Shown: positions 60,673 to 64,000 of the stretch, in pieces
Layout of the letters: each line of letters starts with the position of its first letter
Numbering within the stretch: the stretch's first letter is position 1
NCBI RefSeq assembly: GCF_040529335.1
Contig: NZ_CP159534.1
Location: forward strand, 6,944,001-7,008,000
Origin: Streptomyces sp. HUAS MG91
Lineage (GTDB): Bacteria; Actinomycetota; Actinomycetes; Streptomycetales; Streptomycetaceae
Reading direction: 5' to 3'
DNA: 64,000 nt
Notes under the pieces: generated by a model
Database searches by the model: none
What the model was told of the DNA's origin: nothing
The model's input: the letters and a program-made list of their open reading frames with translations, nothing else
Made by a program: the position numbers and the translations under genes

Positions 60673-61791
60673 ATGCCCAAGTACTCCGTCGAACGTGCCC
60701 GGGACGTCCTGGACCGCCCGTTCTCCCTGGGAGGTCTCACCCTGCCCAACCGGGTCGTGATGGCCCCGATGACCCGCGAGTTCTCCCCCGGCGGAGTGCC
60801 GGGCGCGGACGTGGCGCGGTACTACGCCCGACGGGCGGCCGCCGGGGTCGGCCTGATCATCACCGAGGGCACCTACGTCGGCCACGACTCGGCGGGCAGC
60901 AGCGCCCGCGTCCCCCGGTTCCACGGCGACGAGGCGCTCGCCGGCTGGGCGGCCGTGGCCGAGGCCGTCCATGAGGCGGGCGGCCGGATCATGCCGCAGC
61001 TCTGGCACGTCGGCATGGAGCGCGCGGCGGGCGCTCCGCCGGTCCCCGACGCCCCGCGGGTGGGCCCCTCGGGCATCGCCCTGGACGGCTCGCAGTCGGG
61101 CAAGGAGATGAACCAGGCGGACATCGACAACGTCGTCGCCGCCTACGCCACGGCCGCGGCGGCCGCCGAGTCGCTGGGCTTCGACGGCATCGAGATCCAT
61201 GGCGGGCACGGCTATCTCATCGACCAGTTCCTGTGGGCGTTCACCAACCGGCGCACCGACGCCTACGGCGGTGACATCGTCGGCCGCACCCGGTTCGCCG
61301 CCCAGATCGTGGCCGCCTGCCGGGAGAGCGTCTCCGAGGACTTCCCGATCTCCTTCCGGTTCTCCCAGTGGAAGCTGAACCACTACCAGGCGCGGGTCGC
61401 CGAGACGCCCCAGGAACTGGGGACCATGCTCGGCCTCCTGGTCGACGCGGGCGCCGACGCCTTCCACTGCTCCACCCGGCGCTTCCACCTCCCCGAGTTC
61501 GAGGGGTCCGACCTCAACCTCGCGGGCTGGGCGAAGAAGCTCTCCGGCAAGCCCGCCATCAGCGTCGGCTCGGTGGGCCTCAGCAACGAGTTCCTGGAGG
61601 TCTTCCAGGGCGCGCAGGCCACGGTCACCGACATCGGTGAGCTGCTCGACCGCATGGAGCGCGATGAGTTCGACCTCGTGGCGGTCGGCCGGGCCCTGCT
61701 CGGGGACCCCGAATGGCTGCGGAAGGTCCTCGCCGGACAGGTCGGCGAACTCACCCCGTTCGATCGGACCCTGATCGGCAGCCTCCACTGA
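60673..61791 (+). CDS. Old Yellow Enzyme family NADH:flavin oxidoreductase
   Basis: 372 residues, an FMN-binding TIM barrel. The N-terminal FSLGGLTLPNRVVMAPMTRE, the substrate-contact segment IEIHGGHGYLIDQFL and TNRRTDAYGGDIVGRTRFA are typical. The C-terminal FDLVAVGRALLGDPEWLRKV closes the barrel. Such enzymes reduce activated alkenes; acting on enone sugars such as aculose or on a quinone intermediate is possible. The ATG at 60673 has a weak ribosome site and lies 105 bases after the exporter, so co-transcription is likely. It converges on the radical SAM gene. Confidence 0.9.
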   Translation: MPKYSVERARDVLDRPFSLGGLTLPNRVVMAPMTREFSPGGVPGADVARYYARRAAAGVGLIITEGTYVGHDSAGSSARVPRFHGDEALAGWAAVAEAVHEAGGRIMPQLWHVGMERAAGAPPVPDAPRVGPSGIALDGSQSGKEMNQADIDNVVAAYATAAAAAESLGFDGIEIHGGHGYLIDQFLWAFTNRRTDAYGGDIVGRTRFAAQIVAACRESVSEDFPISFRFSQWKLNHYQARVAETPQELGTMLGLLVDAGADAFHCSTRRFHLPEFEGSDLNLAGWAKKLSGKPAISVGSVGLSNEFLEVFQGAQATVTDIGELLDRMERDEFDLVAVGRALLGDPEWLRKVLAGQVGELTPFDRTLIGSLH

Positions 61792-61812
61792 GCCCGGCGG
61801 CCCGCCCCGGGG

Positions 61813-62868
61813 TCACATGAGCGTCAGTTGAGTCGGCTCGGCGGGCCGGGGCGCGCCGCGCTGCTCGGGGAGGCGCGGCGCGCGGAACCCGGCCGCCCGC
61901 GAGGGCCCGATGCCGAACTCCTCCGCCAGCTCGTGCACCTGGCGGGTCACCCGGCGCTGGTACCACTTCGGCGCGTAGGCGCCCTCCGCGTACAGCCGTT
62001 CGTACCGGCGTACGAGGTGGGGGTGGGTGTGCGCGAGCCAGCTCATGAACCACTCGCGCGCGCCCGGCCGCAGATGCAGCACGAGCGGCGTCACGGAGGT
62101 CCCGCCGGCGCGCGCGACGGCCGCCACGGTCGCCCGCAGTTGGTCGGGGCGGTCGCCGAGGAAGGGGATCACCGGCGCCATCAGCACCCCGCACCCGATG
62201 CCCGCGTCGCTCAGGGCCCGTACGACGTCGAGGCGGCGCTCGGGGGCGGGGGTGCCCGGCTCGACCGTGCGCCACAGCTCCTGGTCGACGAAGCCGACCG
62301 ACACGGAGATCCCGACGTCGGTGACGTCGGCGGCCTGCCGCAGCAGATCGAGGTCGCGCAGGATCAGCGTGCCCTTGGTGAGGATGCTGAACGGGTTCGC
62401 GTAGTCGCGCAGCGCCTCCAGGATCCCGGGCATCAGCCGGTAGCGGCCCTCGGCCCGCTGGTAGCAGTCGACGTTCGTGCCCATCGCGATGTGCTCGCCG
62501 TGCCAGCGGCGCGAGGCGAGATGGCGGCGCAGCAGCTCCGGCGCGTTCACCTTCACCACGATCTGGCTGTCGAAGCCGAGCCCCGTGTCCAGGTCCAGAT
62601 AGCTGTGCGTGTTGCGCGCGAAGCAGTAGACGCAGGCGTGGGTGCAGCCCCGGTAGGGATTGACGGTCCACTCGAACGGCATCCGGGACGCGCCCGGCAC
62701 CCGGTTCACGATGGACCGCGCGCGGATCTCGTGGAACGTTACCCCGCTGAATTCCGGGGTGTCGACGGTACGGGTCACGACCGCGTCCGCGCCGAAGAGC
62801 GCGGCGTCCCCGGCCCGCCCGTGGTCCATGGGCTCGTCCCTGAGTCCGGTGAGGTTCTCCCAGCGCAT
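61813..62868 (-). CDS. Radical SAM protein, Rv2578c type
   Basis: 351 residues. NPYRGCTHACVYCFARNTHS contains the CxxxCxxC ligands of the SAM [4Fe-4S] cluster. FEWTVNPYRGC and GTNVDCYQRAEG are characteristic of the actinobacterial Rv2578c group, distantly related to spore photoproduct lyase. The chemistry is not established; a link to DNA repair is suggested by that similarity and by a LexA-like box at its promoter. The last residues (PAEPTQLTLM) are a short tail. It lies just outside the polyketide cluster. Confidence 0.85.
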   Translation of the reverse strand: MRWENLTGLRDEPMDHGRAGDAALFGADAVVTRTVDTPEFSGVTFHEIRARSIVNRVPGASRMPFEWTVNPYRGCTHACVYCFARNTHSYLDLDTGLGFDSQIVVKVNAPELLRRHLASRRWHGEHIAMGTNVDCYQRAEGRYRLMPGILEALRDYANPFSILTKGTLILRDLDLLRQAADVTDVGISVSVGFVDQELWRTVEPGTPAPERRLDVVRALSDAGIGCGVLMAPVIPFLGDRPDQLRATVAAVARAGGTSVTPLVLHLRPGAREWFMSWLAHTHPHLVRRYERLYAEGAYAPKWYQRRVTRQVHELAEEFGIGPSRAAGFRAPRLPEQRGAPRPAEPTQLTLM

Positions 62869-62900
62869 GACGCCTCCTCGGTAGCACTGACCTCAGAATA

Positions 62901-62912
62901 GAACACATGTTC
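62901..62912. promoter_or_regulatory. LexA-like box upstream of the radical SAM gene
   Basis: GAACACATGTTC, a palindrome matching the GAAC-N4-GTTC core of actinobacterial SOS boxes, lies 33 bases upstream of the ATG at 62868. The flanking bases (TA and CC) do not match the extended consensus, so the site may be weak. Confidence 0.5.
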
Positions 62913-63014
62913 CCTTGATCGTGCGAACCCCGGGTTTGGCGGCTGGCGGGCGGGGTGGTTGGCTTGGCACCACTCGTGCAGGACCCGGAAGAACCAAGTG
63001 CTGGAGGAAGAGTC

Positions 63015-63458
63015 ATGGCGCAGGTCGAGGCCACCACGGAGCGGGTCGTCACCGCGAAGCCGGACGATGTGTTCGACGCCCTCGCCGACTACAGCGGCAC
63101 CCGCCAGAAGCTGCTGCCCGAGCACTTCAGCGAGTACGAGGTGCAGGAGGGCGGCGACGGCGAGGGCACCGTCGTGCACTGGAAGCTCCAGGCCACCAGC
63201 AAGCGGGTCCGCGACTGCCTGCTCGACGTGAGCGAGCCGACCGAGGGCGAGCTCGTCGAGAAGGACCGCAACTCGTCGATGGTGACGACCTGGCGCGTCA
63301 CCCCGGCCGGCGAGGGCAGGTCCCGCGTCGTCGTCTCGACCGTCTGGAACGGCGCGGGCGGCATCGGCGGCTTCTTCGAGAAGACCTTCGCGCCCAAGGG
63401 CCTCGGCCGCATCTACGACGCCCTGCTCGCCAACCTGGCCGCCGAGGTCGAGAAGTAA
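63015..63458 (+). CDS. SRPBCC family protein
   Basis: 147 residues with a Bet v1-like fold: EATTERVVTAKPDDVFDALA at the N-terminus, the WKLQATSK and TTWRVTPAGEG strands and a C-terminal helix LGRIYDALLANLAAEVEK. Such proteins bind hydrophobic ligands or act as cyclases or chaperones; no catalytic residue is evident. GGAGG with 7-base spacing precedes the ATG at 63015. It is divergent from the radical SAM gene. It is not one of the polyketide cyclases by sequence. Confidence 0.85.
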   Translation: MAQVEATTERVVTAKPDDVFDALADYSGTRQKLLPEHFSEYEVQEGGDGEGTVVHWKLQATSKRVRDCLLDVSEPTEGELVEKDRNSSMVTTWRVTPAGEGRSRVVVSTVWNGAGGIGGFFEKTFAPKGLGRIYDALLANLAAEVEK

Positions 63459-63685
63459 CCCACCCGCCGGCGCGTCCGTCGATGCGCCTGTCGCCGTGGG
63501 CACGTGCATGTCTGTGCGGTGCTCACCGATTCGAGTGGTTTTCGTTTCGCGCCGGTTGTACGCCGTAGGGCTCCGACCGGCGCATACGTCCATCAGGCCC
63601 GCCTGAACAGCGATTCGTCGCGCTTGCTCCCCGTTGTCGCGCAATGCGAGAAATGGGCGCGCAAGAGTGACGAGGGGAGCTGCAG

Positions 63686-64000
63686 GTGGGCACGACGACG
63701 CTGGTGACCGAGGCGGTCGGGGAGCGGCGTGCCGCCCCCGAACCGCCGGTGACGGACCTCCCGACGGAACCCCTACCGGTCGAGGCCGCACCGCAGTTGC
63801 CCGCCCACGGGCTCAGCCCGAGCCGGGTGCGCATGGTCTTCGTCGGGCTGATGCTGGCGCTGCTGCTCGCCGCGCTCGACCAGATGATCGTCGCCACCGC
63901 GCTGCCGAAGATCGTCGGAGAGCTGCACGGCCTCGACAAGATGTCCTGGGCGATCACCGCCTACCTGCTGACCTCCACCATCGGCCTGCCGATCTACGGC
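63686..64000 (+). CDS. DHA2-family MFS transporter, N-terminal part
   Basis: The first 105 residues of a drug:proton antiporter; the gene continues past the right edge. From the GTG at 63686 (GAGGGGAG upstream) the protein has a 45-residue hydrophilic N-terminus, then the first helix MVFVGLMLALLLAALDQMIV followed by ATALPKIVGELHGLDKMSWA. LDQMIVATALPKI is the helix 1 signature. The hydrophilic N-terminal extension is longer than in the cluster's own exporter. Cargo unknown. Confidence 0.88.
   Translation, partial: MGTTTLVTEAVGERRAAPEPPVTDLPTEPLPVEAAPQLPAHGLSPSRVRMVFVGLMLALLLAALDQMIVATALPKIVGELHGLDKMSWAITAYLLTSTIGLPIYG

Noticed and set aside
57496..61788. A 1430-codon open frame on the minus strand
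   Set aside because: Beyond the TetR start at 58233 it runs antisense to the flavin reductase, exporter and Old Yellow Enzyme and has the repetitive charged composition of an antisense frame.

Overview
The window is a stretch of high-GC actinobacterial chromosome. GC-rich third positions, GTG starts, ATGA/GTGA start-stop overlaps, a TTA codon in a pathway regulator and the gene families present point to Streptomyces. No rRNA, tRNA, CRISPR array or insertion sequence was found.

Left part (1-27 kb) is mostly conserved primary metabolism. It opens with the N-terminal part of an ADP-ribosylglycohydrolase-family gene, a BCCT transporter and a glycerate kinase. A PucR-type regulator diverges from a complete branched-chain amino-acid ABC operon (livF-livG-livH-livM-livK, 5.1-10.1 kb). 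After a strong bidirectional terminator come pssA-psd (phosphatidylethanolamine synthesis). Next is an ethylmalonyl-CoA pathway operon: crotonyl-CoA carboxylase/reductase, ethylmalonyl-CoA mutase, CitE-type lyase, MaoC-type hydratase and acyl-CoA dehydrogenase (11.8-17.9 kb). A TetR regulator with a near-perfect operator at its own start and a tandem-domain 3-hydroxyacyl-CoA dehydrogenase follow. A HEAT-repeat protein, a secreted tripeptidyl-aminopeptidase-like hydrolase and a 2-oxoacid:ferredoxin oxidoreductase (korA/korB) end this part.

From about 27.5 to 61.8 kb lies a type II polyketide gene cluster of the angucycline type. Most of it is one long minus-strand series of overlapping genes: C12-type hydroxylase, cyclase, KS-alpha, KS-beta, ACP, ketoreductase, didomain aromatase/cyclase, an UrdM/PgaM-type oxygenase-reductase fusion with a nested reductase gene, and an MFS exporter. 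These are followed by three glycosyltransferases, one strongly resembling the C-glycosyltransferase UrdGT2. A complete dTDP-deoxysugar set (RmlA, RmlB, 2,3-dehydratase, 3-ketoreductase, 3-dehydratase, 3,5-epimerase and two 4-ketoreductases) fits D-olivose plus L-rhodinose. Then come a phosphopantetheinyl transferase, an acyl-CoA carboxylase beta subunit, a DsbA/FrnE-like protein, a Tat-exported bicovalent FAD sugar oxidase of the AknOx/GcnQ type, a small membrane protein and a carboxylase epsilon subunit. The set as a whole predicts a C-glycosylated angucycline with oxidised terminal deoxysugars (saquayamycin/vineomycin/grincamycin type); the exact product is an inference.

Regulation: the left edge carries an atypical OmpR-type response regulator (JadR1/LndI-like) with a TTA codon. 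The right edge carries a zinc-ribbon/HTH protein and a TetR gene divergent from a flavin reductase, a 14-TM exporter and an Old Yellow Enzyme. Related GTAC...TGTA palindromes occur in the intergenic regions at both ends.

Right flank (61.8-64 kb): an Rv2578c-type radical SAM protein with a LexA-like box, an SRPBCC protein and the start of a second DHA2-type exporter. Functions rest on reading the translated sequences and on family knowledge; no database search was run.
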